A stretch of DNA of 15,749 nt from DATKEU01 sp036493295 (GTDB lineage Bacteria > Myxococcota_A > Polyangia > Fen-1088). A model generated the notes under the pieces. The model was not told the origin of the DNA, ran no database searches, and saw nothing but the letters and a program-made list of their open reading frames with translations. Location: contig DASXQB010000274.1 of assembly GCA_036493295.1 (NCBI GenBank), positions 1 to 15,749 on the forward strand, read 5' to 3'. How positions within the stretch are numbered: position 1 is the first letter of the stretch; the number at the start of each line of letters is the position of its first letter. Below are positions 7,516-15,302 of this stretch, piece by piece. Both the position numbers and the translations under genes were made by a program.

Positions 7516-7564
7516 CCAGCCCACCACAATAACCGATCGCGCCAGGCAGGCGAAACGCCGACCG

Positions 7565-8881
7565 CTAGCGCGCTGGCTTGTCGACGGCCGGCGTCGTTGC
7601 CGGCAGGACGACGGTGACCAGGCCCGGCGTTATCTCCAGCGTCGGGTCCTTCGGATAGGGCGGCGCGAACAGAAAACGCAGGTGGGTGCCGCCACCACGC
7701 AATGGAAAAATCCAGATCTCGCGGAAACCAGGCACCGTCGAACGATAGTGTCCGGCCGGCGGCAGCGCCCGGGCGGCTGGCAGGTTGACGCCCAGGCCGA
7801 CCGGGGAGGACAACGGGTACTGGCGCGCGCGGGCGAACGAGCCGCGCACGGGGATGCTGGCGCGCTGCCGATCGGGCGTGGAAAAGAACTGCGGCCGATC
7901 ACTGACGACGGCCGGAACGGCCGAATTGACCGGAACGATTTCCGGCCTGCTCATCCCCGCGGCGGCGGCCGGCCTGGCGCCGCCGATGGTGGGCGCGGCG
8001 GCAGTCGGCGATGCCGAGGAAGAAGCGGATGCGGAAGGCGGCGCCGTCCATTGGTGCCGCCAGGGCGGCGCGTATTGCGCGATGGCCGCGCCTGCTCCGC
8101 CCAGTAGCAGCGCCGCGATCGCCGTCAGCCAACCCTTGGCCTTGCGGTCGCGCTGCTGCCCGGCAAACTCGGCGGCCGTTCGGCGCCGATCGCCTGTCAC
8201 CTCGGTGGTCTCGGGGCGCGTGTCCTCGGTGATCAGAATCTGCGGCGCAGGTGTGCTCGGGTGTCGATCGAATTCGCTTTCGGCGGCTGCCTCCGCCGAT
8301 GCGCTGCCGGCCATCCGGACGGCGATGCGCAGCCGTGGCATGCCGTCGGGCCCCAGTGGTTCCAGGCGCAGTCCCTTGACCAGCGCGCGCGTGATCACCG
8401 GCGCGCTGGGCGACGCCGCCAGCTCGATGGGAGCGTCCACGCTGAGAAACGGCAGCGGCACGTTCAGGTAATAGCCGTCCTCGCTGAGGCGGGCGCTGCC
8501 GCGAAACATCCAGGTGGTTCCACCCACCCGAATCGCCAGCTGCTGAGCATCGTCCGTCTGTCCCAGCACCAGATCGCGCAGCATCGCCAGATCGGCCGGC
8601 GACAGATCGACGAAGACGATGCCCAGGCCGGTGCTGCTGGGCGACAGCTGCTGCACGCGCACCACCCGTCCGCGCAGGGTCTTGCTGCCGCCGGGCAGCG
8701 ACACGTCGCAGACCATCACCGTGCCCACCGGGTACGGCGCCGGCGTGTCCACCAAGATCCCGCGCGGCGACAGGTTCAGCGATTGGCCGACCACCTGCCG
8801 CGTTTCGCCGTCGGGCATCACCTTGACCGGTGCCCGATAGTGAACGCGCGGCTCTAATCTCTGTTCAGACCACCCGCCCAT
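7565..8881 (-). CDS. Membrane-anchored PilZ-domain protein
   Basis: 438 residues. Residues 5-107 form a PilZ domain with both c-di-GMP binding motifs: RVHYR (Arg12 and Arg16, RxxxR) and NLSPRG (36-41, N/DxSxxG), so it should bind c-di-GMP. Residues 115-190 look like a second, degenerate PilZ-like barrel (ARLSEDGYYLNVPLPFLSV) without the RxxxR motif. A polar linker leads to one membrane segment at about 251-270 preceded by RDRKAKG, which places the PilZ part in the cytoplasm. A Ser/Ala/Pro-rich stretch (274-310) and a beta-rich C-terminus (about 380-432, HYRSTVPGFREIWIFP) would be periplasmic. I do not recognise the C-terminal part; it loosely recalls AMIN-type domains. The kinase gene lies upstream and rfbBA downstream on the same strand, suggesting a link to surface polysaccharide. 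Confidence 0.8.
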   Translation of the reverse strand: MGGWSEQRLEPRVHYRAPVKVMPDGETRQVVGQSLNLSPRGILVDTPAPYPVGTVMVCDVSLPGGSKTLRGRVVRVQQLSPSSTGLGIVFVDLSPADLAMLRDLVLGQTDDAQQLAIRVGGTTWMFRGSARLSEDGYYLNVPLPFLSVDAPIELAASPSAPVITRALVKGLRLEPLGPDGMPRLRIAVRMAGSASAEAAAESEFDRHPSTPAPQILITEDTRPETTEVTGDRRRTAAEFAGQQRDRKAKGWLTAIAALLLGGAGAAIAQYAPPWRHQWTAPPSASASSSASPTAAAPTIGGARPAAAAGMSRPEIVPVNSAVPAVVSDRPQFFSTPDRQRASIPVRGSFARARQYPLSSPVGLGVNLPAARALPPAGHYRSTVPGFREIWIFPLRGGGTHLRFLFAPPYPKDPTLEITPGLVTVVLPATTPAVDKPAR

Positions 8882-8949
8882 ACCTGCGGGCAGTCTATCG
8901 ACGCTGATCGAGATCGCAAGTTAGAAGGCGACGATGATGACAGTTCCCG

Positions 8950-10170
8950 TCAAGCGGACGGGCTGTTCGCGGTGTCCGCTGTCGCTATGGCCGGTGCCAG
9001 CGGACGGCTGCGGTCGAGAGGGAGGCTGACGGTGATGGTGGTGCCTTGGTTTTTTTCGCTGGAAAGCTCGACCGTGCCGCCGTGCGCGCGCACCAGCTGT
9101 TCAACAATCCACAGACCCAGGCCGAAGCCACCGTAATTTTCCTTGGGGGCGACGCGCGAAAATTTGTGAAACAGACTGACCCGTTCGTCGCTGGACAGGC
9201 CGATGCCCTGATCGCGGACCGACAGCGTGGCGGTGTCTCCGGAGCGGCGCACGGACACCATCACCGGCTTGCCGGCCCCGAACTTCAGCGCGTTCGATAG
9301 AAGATTGCTGACGACGGTGTCCAGACGCACTGGATCCCACCAGCCGATCGCTTCGTCCATCGTTTCAAGCTCCATCGTGCAGCCGGTGTCCTCCGTCAGA
9401 TCGCGGGAGCGCTCGATAACGTCGAGCAGGACCTGGCGCAGATCCAGGCGATCGGGGACCAGACGCAACGGTTCGGACGACAACATGGTCACGTCCAGCA
9501 AGCGGTCGACCATGGTCGAGATGCGATCAAGCTGGCTGTCCAGACGACGAATCTTGCGCGCATCGTTGGCGGTGGTCGCCGCACTGGCGCCGCCGTTGCC
9601 GTTGGCCTGGCCGTGGCTGCGGGCCAGGCTGTCAAGCTGCAGGCGCATCGCCGTCAGCGGCGTGCGCAGCTCGTGCGAGGCGATGATCAGGAATTCGTCG
9701 CGCACCTGCAGGGCGATCTGCAGCGCGCCCAGCAAGCGTTCGCGTTCTTTCTCCGCCTCGCGGCGGGCCCGTCGGGTCTCGGCGTCGACCAGCTCGCGCT
9801 CGATGGCCGCGCCCAGCAGGGTGAGTTTGTTCTTGGAAAAAAAGTCCTGCGCGCCGGCCTTCATCGCCACCACGGCGGCCTCTTCGCCCAGGATCCCCGA
9901 AACGATGATCACCGGCGTGTCCAGATCGGCGCCGCGGATGATGGCCAGCGCCTCGGGCGCGCCGAAGCCGGGCATGTGATAGTCGCAGAGGATCAGCTGC
10001 CACGGTTCGCCCAGGGCGGCGCGCAGGTCGTCGGCGCTGGCCACCTGTTTCCAGGACGGTGCAAAGCCGGCGCTGCGCAGGCGCAGGAGCACCAGATCGC
10101 GATCATCCTCCGAGTCCTCGACCAGCAAAACTTTCAGCGGCGTGGCCACGATTGTTTTTGAGTCTCCCAC
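8950..10170 (-). CDS. Cytoplasmic receiver-histidine kinase (REC-HisKA-HATPase_c)
   Basis: About 406 residues with no membrane segment. An N-terminal receiver domain (KVLLVEDSEDD; phosphoacceptor Asp63 in CDYHMP; VSG; Lys113 in FSKNK) is followed by a charged, probably helical linker. Then come a HisKA helix with ASHELRTPLTAMRLQLD (His166) and an HATPase_c domain with N box NLLSNALKFG, G1 DQGIGLS, F box FHKFSR and G2 GGFGLGLWIVEQL. Numbers count from GTG 10170, which has a weak GGGA five bases upstream; GTG 10203 and GTG 10149 are alternatives and no ATG is available. The receiver-first order means its kinase activity is probably set by phosphotransfer from another kinase rather than by a sensor domain. 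It is 68 bases upstream of the PilZ gene and divergent from cydAB. Its target is not visible. Confidence 0.93.
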   Translation of the reverse strand: MGDSKTIVATPLKVLLVEDSEDDRDLVLLRLRSAGFAPSWKQVASADDLRAALGEPWQLILCDYHMPGFGAPEALAIIRGADLDTPVIIVSGILGEEAAVVAMKAGAQDFFSKNKLTLLGAAIERELVDAETRRARREAEKERERLLGALQIALQVRDEFLIIASHELRTPLTAMRLQLDSLARSHGQANGNGGASAATTANDARKIRRLDSQLDRISTMVDRLLDVTMLSSEPLRLVPDRLDLRQVLLDVIERSRDLTEDTGCTMELETMDEAIGWWDPVRLDTVVSNLLSNALKFGAGKPVMVSVRRSGDTATLSVRDQGIGLSSDERVSLFHKFSRVAPKENYGGFGLGLWIVEQLVRAHGGTVELSSEKNQGTTITVSLPLDRSRPLAPAIATADTANSPSA

Positions 10171-10316
10171 ACGATTCCCGAGGGTTCGGCTGCAGGGAGG
10201 CACTTTTATCGTCAGTCAAACCTGCGGCTGATGCAAGACCCACTACCCCTGATTCCCGGGGGGGCCACCTAGCCGGCGAACTGGCGCGGCCGTCGGCCAG
10301 GTCGCAGAATCGCCGC

Positions 10317-11666
10317 GTGTCGCCATCGTTGTTCGGGCCGTCGCTGTCGCTGTCGCCTCCAGGTTCGTTGATCTATGCGCGCGCTCAGATGGGGATCTCG
10401 CTTGGCTTTCACATCGTCTTTGCTGCCGTCGGCGTCGCGTTGCCGGCGCTGATGGTCATCGCCGATGTGCTGCACGCCCGGACCGGCGACGCCACCTACC
10501 TGCAGCTGTCCAAACGTCTGGCCAAAGGCACCAGCATCTTGTTCGCTGTCGGCGCGGTGTCCGGGACCGTCCTGTCGTTCGAGCTTGGCCTGCTGTGGCC
10601 GCGCTTCATGGGCACGTTCGGCGAAGCCATCGGTTTGCCTTTCGCCCTGGAGGGCTTCGCGTTCTTCACTGAAGCGATCTTTCTCGGCATCTACCTTTAC
10701 GGGCGCGGCAAGGTCTCGCCCCGGCTGCACCTGGCGTCAGGGATCGCGGTGGCGGTCAGTGGGGCGGCGTCGGCGTTCTTCGTGACGCTGGTGAACGCGT
10801 TCATGAACGATCCGGCCGGCGTGGCGATTGACGGCGGCAAGCTGACGTTCGATCCGCTGGCGGCGATGTTCAGCCCGTCGTGGGCGTACCAGGCGGTGCA
10901 CGTGCTGATCGCGTCGTACCAGGCGACCGCCTGGGCGATGGTCGGCATTCACGCGCTGTTCTTGCTGCGCGATCCGCGGCGGGCGCTGCACCGCAAGGCC
11001 TTGCGGGTGGCGTTGCCGGTGGCGTGTCTGACGGCATTGATTCAACCGCTGTCCGGCGATCGCTCGGCCAAGCACGTGGCGCAGGCGCAGCCGCTGAAGC
11101 TGGCGGCGCTGGAGGCGCACCTGCACACTGCGCGCGGCGCCGATCTGCACGCCGGCGGCTGGCCTGATCTGGCGACGGGCGAATTTCACGGCGCCATCGC
11201 CATCCCGCACGGCCTGTCGTTTCTCGCCTTCGGCGACACCGGTGCATCGGTGACCGGCCTCGAGGCGTTCCCGCGCGACGAATGGCCGCCGGTGCTGGCG
11301 GTGCGCACGGCGTTCCAGGTGATGGTGGGCGCCGGCTCGGCGCTGGCGGCGCTGGCGCTGGCGGTGTTGGTCTGGCTTCTGCGCAAGCGGCGCTTGCCCG
11401 ACGGGCGGCCGTGGTTGATCGCCCTGGCGCTTGCCGGCCCGCTGGGCTTCGTCAGCTTGGAAGCGGGCTGGCTGGTCACCGAGTGGGGCCGCCAGCCATG
11501 GATCGTGCGGGGCGTGATGCGCACGTCGGAGGCGCTGACCAACTTCCCCTATCAAGCGGCGCCGTTCTGGCTGTTCAGCATCGTATACGCGCTGCTGGGG
11601 GTGGCCGTGGCGTACTTGCTGGCGCGGCAGCTTGTGCACGCCCACCGCTCGTCGGAGCAGGCGTGA
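10317..11666 (+). CDS. cydA: Cytochrome bd-type quinol oxidase subunit I (CIO-like, short Q loop)
   Basis: Haem-bearing subunit of the inner-membrane terminal oxidase that reduces oxygen with quinol electrons. About 449 residues with about nine hydrophobic segments. Numbered from GTG 10317: His32 in MGISLGFH matches the high-spin haem ligand (His19 of E. coli), FALEGFAFFTEA gives Glu112 and Glu119 (proton path), His195 in AYQAVHV matches the b558 ligand, QPLKLAALEA is the quinol-loop motif, and EAGWLVTEWGRQPW is the family signature. The Q loop is short and the ALEGFAFF pattern fits the cyanide-insensitive (CioA) branch. The start is uncertain: GTG 10317, TTG 10329 or TTG 10368 (AGG four bases upstream). 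The stop overlaps cydB. Confidence 0.94.
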   Translation: MSPSLFGPSLSLSPPGSLIYARAQMGISLGFHIVFAAVGVALPALMVIADVLHARTGDATYLQLSKRLAKGTSILFAVGAVSGTVLSFELGLLWPRFMGTFGEAIGLPFALEGFAFFTEAIFLGIYLYGRGKVSPRLHLASGIAVAVSGAASAFFVTLVNAFMNDPAGVAIDGGKLTFDPLAAMFSPSWAYQAVHVLIASYQATAWAMVGIHALFLLRDPRRALHRKALRVALPVACLTALIQPLSGDRSAKHVAQAQPLKLAALEAHLHTARGADLHAGGWPDLATGEFHGAIAIPHGLSFLAFGDTGASVTGLEAFPRDEWPPVLAVRTAFQVMVGAGSALAALALAVLVWLLRKRRLPDGRPWLIALALAGPLGFVSLEAGWLVTEWGRQPWIVRGVMRTSEALTNFPYQAAPFWLFSIVYALLGVAVAYLLARQLVHAHRSSEQA

Positions 11667-12694
11667 ACCCTGGGCCCATCAGCGCCGTCTCCTGGCTGCT
11701 GGCGGGAACTGTCTTCGTCGCGCTTTGTCTGTATTTCCTGCTGGGCGGCGCCGACTTTGGCGGCGGCGTCTGGGATCTGCTGGCGCGCGGACCGCGGGCG
11801 ACGGCGCAGCGGCGGGCGGTCGAGGCGGCCATCGGGCCCATCTGGGAGGCCAACCACGTCTGGTTGATCCTGGTCGTGGTGGTCTTGTTCACGGCGTTTC
11901 CCCCGGCGTTCGCCGCCATCTCGGTGGCTCTGCACGTGCCGCTGACGTTGTTCGTCGTCGGCGTGGTGCTGCGCGGGTCGGCGTTCGCCTTTCGCGCGTC
12001 AGACACCGAGGGCGACATTCAACAACGCCGCTGGGGTTTGATCTTTTCCATCGCCAGCACCATCGCGCCGGTGCTGCTGGGGATGATGGTGGGCGCGCTT
12101 TGTTCAGGGCGCGTCCGCATCAGTGATGGGATCGTCACGGGATCATTCTTCGCGACGTGGCTGGCTCCGTTCCCGCTGGCGGTGGGTTTGTTCGCCCTGG
12201 CATTGTGCGCGTTTCTCGCGGCGACCTATCTGACGGTTGAAGTAACGGATGAAGGTTTGCGCGAGGACTTTCGCCGGCGCGCTCTGGCCGCCGGCGTGGC
12301 GGTGGGCGTGCTGGCGCTGGCGACGTTCGCCTTGAGCGGCGACGGTGGACCGCGCGTGCGCCAGGCGCTGATGCTGCGGCGCTGGAGCTGGCCTTTTCAT
12401 GCGCTGACCGCGGCGGCAGCGGTGACCGCGCTGGCGGCGTTGTGGGCGCGGCGCTATCAGCTGGCGCGTGCCGCGGTGGTGGCGCAGACGGTGCTGGTCC
12501 TGCTTGGCTGGGGCCTGTCGCAGTATCCGTTCGTGGTGGTCCCCGATCTGACGCTGGCGGCGGCCGCGTCGTCGGCGCGCGCACAGCGATTGCTGCTGAT
12601 CGTGCTGCTCGGCGGTCTGCCGGTGCTGGTGCCCAGCCTGATCGTGTTGTTCCGCGTGTTCAAAGCGCCGGCGCCGCGCGGGCCACCGCCCTGA
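11663..12694 (+). CDS. cydB: Cytochrome bd-type quinol oxidase subunit II
   Basis: Partner subunit of CydA, about 343 residues with about eight to nine membrane segments. The N-terminus has FLLGGADFGGGVWDLLA and then IGPIWEANHVWLILVVVVLF, the hallmark CydB motif (WEANHVWLI). GTG 11663 is chosen because it overlaps the cydA TGA (GTGA) and has GGAG five bases upstream; longer readings would lie inside cydA. The protein ends in a Pro-rich tail. Neither a short cydX-like gene nor cydDC (oxidase assembly exporter) follows; the next gene, a cupin, converges six bases after the stop. Confidence 0.94.
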   Translation: MNPGPISAVSWLLAGTVFVALCLYFLLGGADFGGGVWDLLARGPRATAQRRAVEAAIGPIWEANHVWLILVVVVLFTAFPPAFAAISVALHVPLTLFVVGVVLRGSAFAFRASDTEGDIQQRRWGLIFSIASTIAPVLLGMMVGALCSGRVRISDGIVTGSFFATWLAPFPLAVGLFALALCAFLAATYLTVEVTDEGLREDFRRRALAAGVAVGVLALATFALSGDGGPRVRQALMLRRWSWPFHALTAAAAVTALAALWARRYQLARAAVVAQTVLVLLGWGLSQYPFVVVPDLTLAAAASSARAQRLLLIVLLGGLPVLVPSLIVLFRVFKAPAPRGPPP

Positions 12695-12700
12695 AAACGT

Positions 12701-13207
12701 TCAAGGCCGGGTCATGCGGGCGATACGCGCCGCGTGCGCCGGAAAGCGCGCCGCCAGTTCGGGCCCGGCCGCCAGCTCGAAGTCGGCGAAGTCGAAGCCG
12801 GGCGCCACGGTGCAGCCGAACAAACAATGCGAAGCCGCCTGATCGAGCTCGACCGCGAACCAGGTGCCGGCGCTGATCACCAGCTGCGGTCGCTGGCCGG
12901 CCCTCAGGTTCAAGCCGAGACGATGCACCTGGCCCGCACCGCCGTCCCGCAACAGCAGCACGTCCAGCGGCCCGCCTTCGTAAAGATGAAACAGTTCGTC
13001 CGAGCGCAATCGGTGCAGGTACGTGGTCGGCTGCTCGCGCGTGACCAGAAAATAGATCGCCGTGCTCGCCGCCCGCGGTGCTCCGTGTGGCAGCCCGTGC
13101 AAAGTCAGCGGCGCGCGGTACGTCTCGACGAAAAAGCCACGTTCGGGGTGGGCCGCCAAGCCCAACTCGGCGACGATCTCAGCGGCGCGATCGTTCGTGG
13201 CGGACAT
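12701..13207 (-). CDS. DUF985 (Cupin_5) family protein
   Basis: 168 residues covering a complete DUF985/Cupin_5 domain: GLAAHPERGFFVETYRAP near the N-terminus, then STAIYFLVTREQPTTYLHRL, SDELFHLYEGGPLDVLLL, LVISAGTWFAVEL and the C-terminal signature CTVAPGFDFADFELA. Cupin barrels usually bind a small molecule or metal; His65 in the LHRL segment and the Glu/His pair of DELFH are the likely pocket residues. No enzymatic role is established for the family, so none is assigned. ATG 13207 gives the normal family length. It shares a strand with the GT2 gene upstream (109 bases away) and converges with cydB. Confidence 0.88.
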   Translation of the reverse strand: MSATNDRAAEIVAELGLAAHPERGFFVETYRAPLTLHGLPHGAPRAASTAIYFLVTREQPTTYLHRLRSDELFHLYEGGPLDVLLLRDGGAGQVHRLGLNLRAGQRPQLVISAGTWFAVELDQAASHCLFGCTVAPGFDFADFELAAGPELAARFPAHAARIARMTRP

Positions 13208-13240
13208 CCGGCGATGCTAGATCGCTTTTGGGGGATTTGT

Positions 13241-13272
13241 CCCCGTCCCCCGCCAGGCCAAACCCCACCCCC
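13241..13272 (-). other. G-rich tract, possible G-quadruplex, upstream of the cupin gene
   Basis: On the minus strand four G-runs of 5, 4, 5 and 4 are separated by loops of 1, 11 and 2 bases, 34-65 bases before the cupin ATG. The last run could instead pair with the C-run at 13230-13234. Runs of this kind can arise by chance in such GC-rich DNA. Confidence 0.3.
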
Positions 13273-13316
13273 GCGATAGCGCAGCCGGCCCGCGCCCATC
13301 CCCCGCGATTCGACTC

Positions 13317-14663
13317 TTACGCCGTTGCCAACAACTGCGTCGCGCGCGGATCCGTTCCCAGCGGCGCCAATGCCCGCTCGGCGTCGGCGCGGCGGCGTTG
13401 GGCCAGCAGGGCGCGGGCCCATTGCAGACGGGCGTCGGCGTTGTCGGGGTGGCTTTCCACGGCGGCGTGCAGGATTGGTTCGGCTTCGGCGGGCGCGGCG
13501 CGCATGAGCAGCACCATGCCCAGCGCCAGGCGCGGCAAAAGGTAATGCGTGGGCGCGTCCGCCATCGCCTGGCGCAGCCACTCCTCGGCCGCCGGCAACT
13601 CTCCCAGACGCAGCCGGCAAAGGCCCAGTTGCGTCTGCGCGGCGTAGGACGTGGCGCCCGGATCTTGGCGGATGAAGAAGGCCTGCGCCGCGGGGGCCAG
13701 GCACGCTTCGAACTCGGCGGCGGCGGCGGCGTGCTGACCGTCCTCGGCCAGGACCCGGCCGCGCAGAAAACGCAGGTCGGGCGCGGTCGGAAATTCCGCC
13801 ACGGCGCGCGCCGATAGCTGGTTGGTTTTGCGTCGATCGCCGGTGCGCATCACGGCGCGCGTGAGGTTGATCCACAGCGCCGCCAGATAGCTTTCGTCGC
13901 GTTCGGCCGGGCCGTTCTTCAAGAACAAGGTCAGCGCTTTTTCATAGACCTCGACCGTGCGCAAAGCGGGTGTCTGCGCCGTTTCTAGGGCCTGGCCCAG
14001 GCAGAACCAAGCGAATGGATCGCCAGAGCGTGACGCCACCATGGCCCGCGCCAGGGTCAGATTGCGCTCGACGGTGTTGTGCTCGCGCATGACGGCGCCG
14101 GTGTGGCCGTCGTGATCGATGTGCAGGAAGCGCGCGTGCGCCGTGACGTAGCGTCGCTCGGCGACGGCGGTGATCTGTTCGTGGATCTCGCCGACGTACC
14201 GCATGCCGGGCAGATCGCGCCTGAACAGACGCAGGATCGGTCCGACGGCCACACCGCCGTCGTCCAGTTGGTCGTGACAATCGACAGAGAAGGCGGCCGT
14301 CCCTTCCTGGGTCACGGCCCGCGCCCAGTCCTCGGCGTCGTCGACCACCAGCTGTTCGTCGGCGTCCAGCACCAGAGCCCACGGCGTGTGCGCGTTCTCC
14401 ACCGCCTGGTTGCGCGCCTTGGAAAAGTCGTCGCACCACGCGAAGTGAACGACGCGCGCGCCCAGCGATTCGGCCACTGCCACCGTGCCATCGGTTGAAC
14501 CGGTGTCGACGACGACGGCGTCGCCCACCCAGGGCAGCGCGGAGGTCAGACAACGCGCCAGGCGGGTGGCCTCGTTGCGCACGATCATGCACAGCGTGAT
14601 GCGCTGGCGCTCTTGCGCCGGGAACGCTTGGCTCTCGTCAGGCGAAAGGGCTGGGGCAGCCAC
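13317..14663 (-). CDS. Family 2 glycosyltransferase with C-terminal TPR-like repeats
   Basis: 448 residues. The N-terminal GT-A domain (about 20-200) shows ITLCMIVRNEATRLARCL, VVVDTGSTDGT (53-60), the DDFSKARNQAVE segment and LVLDADEQLV with the DxD motif Asp100-Ala-Asp102 that holds metal and nucleotide sugar; GPILRLFRR and YVGEIHEQI follow. From about 215 to the end, Ala/Leu-rich helical repeats resemble TPRs (for example PFAWFCLGQALE, YAAQTQLGLCRLRLGELPAAEEWL). This fusion is seen in protein glycosyltransferases and surface-sugar enzymes. It is cytoplasmic, with no membrane segment. The start is GTG 14663 with AAGG six bases upstream. It lies 35 bases behind the FliJ-like gene, so a flagellar glycosylation role is possible but inferred. 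Confidence 0.85.
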   Translation of the reverse strand: MAAPALSPDESQAFPAQERQRITLCMIVRNEATRLARCLTSALPWVGDAVVVDTGSTDGTVAVAESLGARVVHFAWCDDFSKARNQAVENAHTPWALVLDADEQLVVDDAEDWARAVTQEGTAAFSVDCHDQLDDGGVAVGPILRLFRRDLPGMRYVGEIHEQITAVAERRYVTAHARFLHIDHDGHTGAVMREHNTVERNLTLARAMVASRSGDPFAWFCLGQALETAQTPALRTVEVYEKALTLFLKNGPAERDESYLAALWINLTRAVMRTGDRRKTNQLSARAVAEFPTAPDLRFLRGRVLAEDGQHAAAAAEFEACLAPAAQAFFIRQDPGATSYAAQTQLGLCRLRLGELPAAEEWLRQAMADAPTHYLLPRLALGMVLLMRAAPAEAEPILHAAVESHPDNADARLQWARALLAQRRRADAERALAPLGTDPRATQLLATA

Positions 14664-14698
14664 GCGTCACCTTCTTGACGACACCGTTGTCGCGACCA

Positions 14699-15124
14699 TC
14701 AAGCGGCGCGCGGCCGTTTGTACGTCAGCACGCCCAGCTCGTCCAGCTCCCTGGCCTCGGTCTTTGCCCGGGCAGTCAGGATTTCCTCGACGCGGGTGGC
14801 GGCCACGCGGCGCAAGGCTTCGGCTTTCGAATGAACCGCGCGATAGGCGTCGCGCGAGGTGTCGGCCACGACCTGCGCTTGACTGACGGCGCGCTGGGCG
14901 CTGTGCACGTCGACCAGGGCGCGCGCGTGGGCCAGCTCGGCCAGTTGCCAGTCGGTGGCGTCAGCGATCCGCCGGTGATCGGCTTGCGCGCGCGATTTCG
15001 CTTCGGCCAGCACTTGCTCTGCGGTTGTCACCTGGCGGCCGGCGGCGGCCATCTCGGCCAGCTTGCGCTCTTCCTTCTGCTCTTCGAGCTTGATGACCGG
15101 ATCCAGCCTGGTCTTCGGGCGCAT
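14699..15124 (-). CDS. fliJ: FliJ-like flagellar export protein
   Basis: About 141 residues, nearly all helical and highly charged, with heptad-like spacing, as in the antiparallel coiled coil of FliJ, the stalk-like protein of the flagellar type III export ATPase. The N-terminus TRLDPVIKLEEQKEERKLAE matches the FliJ opening, and the end, RAKTEARELDELG, matches the conserved C-terminal E-x-K/R-E-L-D-E motif. No other domain is seen. ATG 15124 is chosen because it gives the normal FliJ length; further in-frame ATGs at 15172 and 15199 would add a basic tail with no family match. No clear Shine-Dalgarno precedes it. It is divergent from the rod gene at 15303, which supports a flagellar assignment. 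FliJ is poorly conserved, so this rests on pattern rather than signature residues. Confidence 0.62.
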   Translation of the reverse strand: MRPKTRLDPVIKLEEQKEERKLAEMAAAGRQVTTAEQVLAEAKSRAQADHRRIADATDWQLAELAHARALVDVHSAQRAVSQAQVVADTSRDAYRAVHSKAEALRRVAATRVEEILTARAKTEARELDELGVLTYKRPRAA

Positions 15125-15131
15125 AGATTCT

Positions 15132-15159
15132 TTTTCGGCGCGCCACCGTCGGGACTTTA
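15132..15159 (-). promoter_or_regulatory. Weak sigma28-like promoter before the FliJ-like gene
   Basis: Minus strand TAAA (15159-15156), 16 bases, then GCCGAAAA (15139-15132), near the flagellar sigma28 pattern TAAA-N15-GCCGATAA. The start point would fall about at the ATG, so it would require a leaderless message. Confidence 0.2.
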
Positions 15160-15192
15160 GGGCTGGCGCCATTTTTTTTGCGTCATTGCCGA

Positions 15193-15226
15193 TGGGCAAT
15201 TTCTGCCCAGTCGTTTTTTCCGACTG
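15193..15226. promoter_or_regulatory. Two abutting inverted repeats upstream of the sigma54 promoter
   Basis: TGGGCA-N5-TGCCCA (15193-15209) and CAGTCG-N7-CGACTG (15208-15226, loop of six T and a C). Their centres are about 87 and 71 bases upstream of the predicted rod-gene start point, a usual distance for sites bound by sigma54 activators. They could also be transcript hairpins. The regulator is unknown. Confidence 0.4.
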
Positions 15227-15261
15227 TCACGGTTTGCCGGTCAGAAACACGACACTTTCAG

Positions 15262-15280
15262 TTGGCCTTCGCCTTGCTTT
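15262..15280 (+). promoter_or_regulatory. Sigma54 (-24/-12) promoter of the flagellar rod gene
   Basis: TTGGCCTTCGCCTTGCTTT keeps the invariant GG (15264-15265) and GC (15276-15277) with exactly 10 bases between, and flanking matches TTGGC and TTGCT to the consensus. Transcription should begin near 15288, leaving a leader of about 15 bases that still contains the GAGGA ribosome site. Sigma54 control of flagellar genes is widespread. Confidence 0.6.
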
Positions 15281-15302
15281 GACCAAGAACGAGGACAAAA
15301 AC

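Noticed and set aside
6439..7617. A 392-codon plus-strand frame opposite rfbB
   Set aside because: Antisense shadow with no recognisable domain; rfbB is unmistakable on the other strand.
8946..8962. CCCGTC-N5-GACGGG hairpin at the kinase stop codon
   Set aside because: Short stem overlapping coding sequence with no U-run; the downstream PilZ gene is close on the same strand, so termination is not supported.
10204..10316. Search for an FNR/ANR-type site or promoter between the kinase gene and cydA
   Set aside because: No TTGAT-N4-ATCAA match and no convincing promoter pair on either strand; only a run of seven G at 10258-10264 stands out.
10737..11645. A 302-codon minus-strand frame opposite cydA
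   Set aside because: Arg/Gln/His-rich antisense translation of a membrane protein; no ribosome site or domain.
15188..15195. GCCGATGG as a plus-strand sigma28 -10 element for the rod gene
   Set aside because: No TAAA-like -35 at the right spacing, and the sigma54 candidate fits the gene better.
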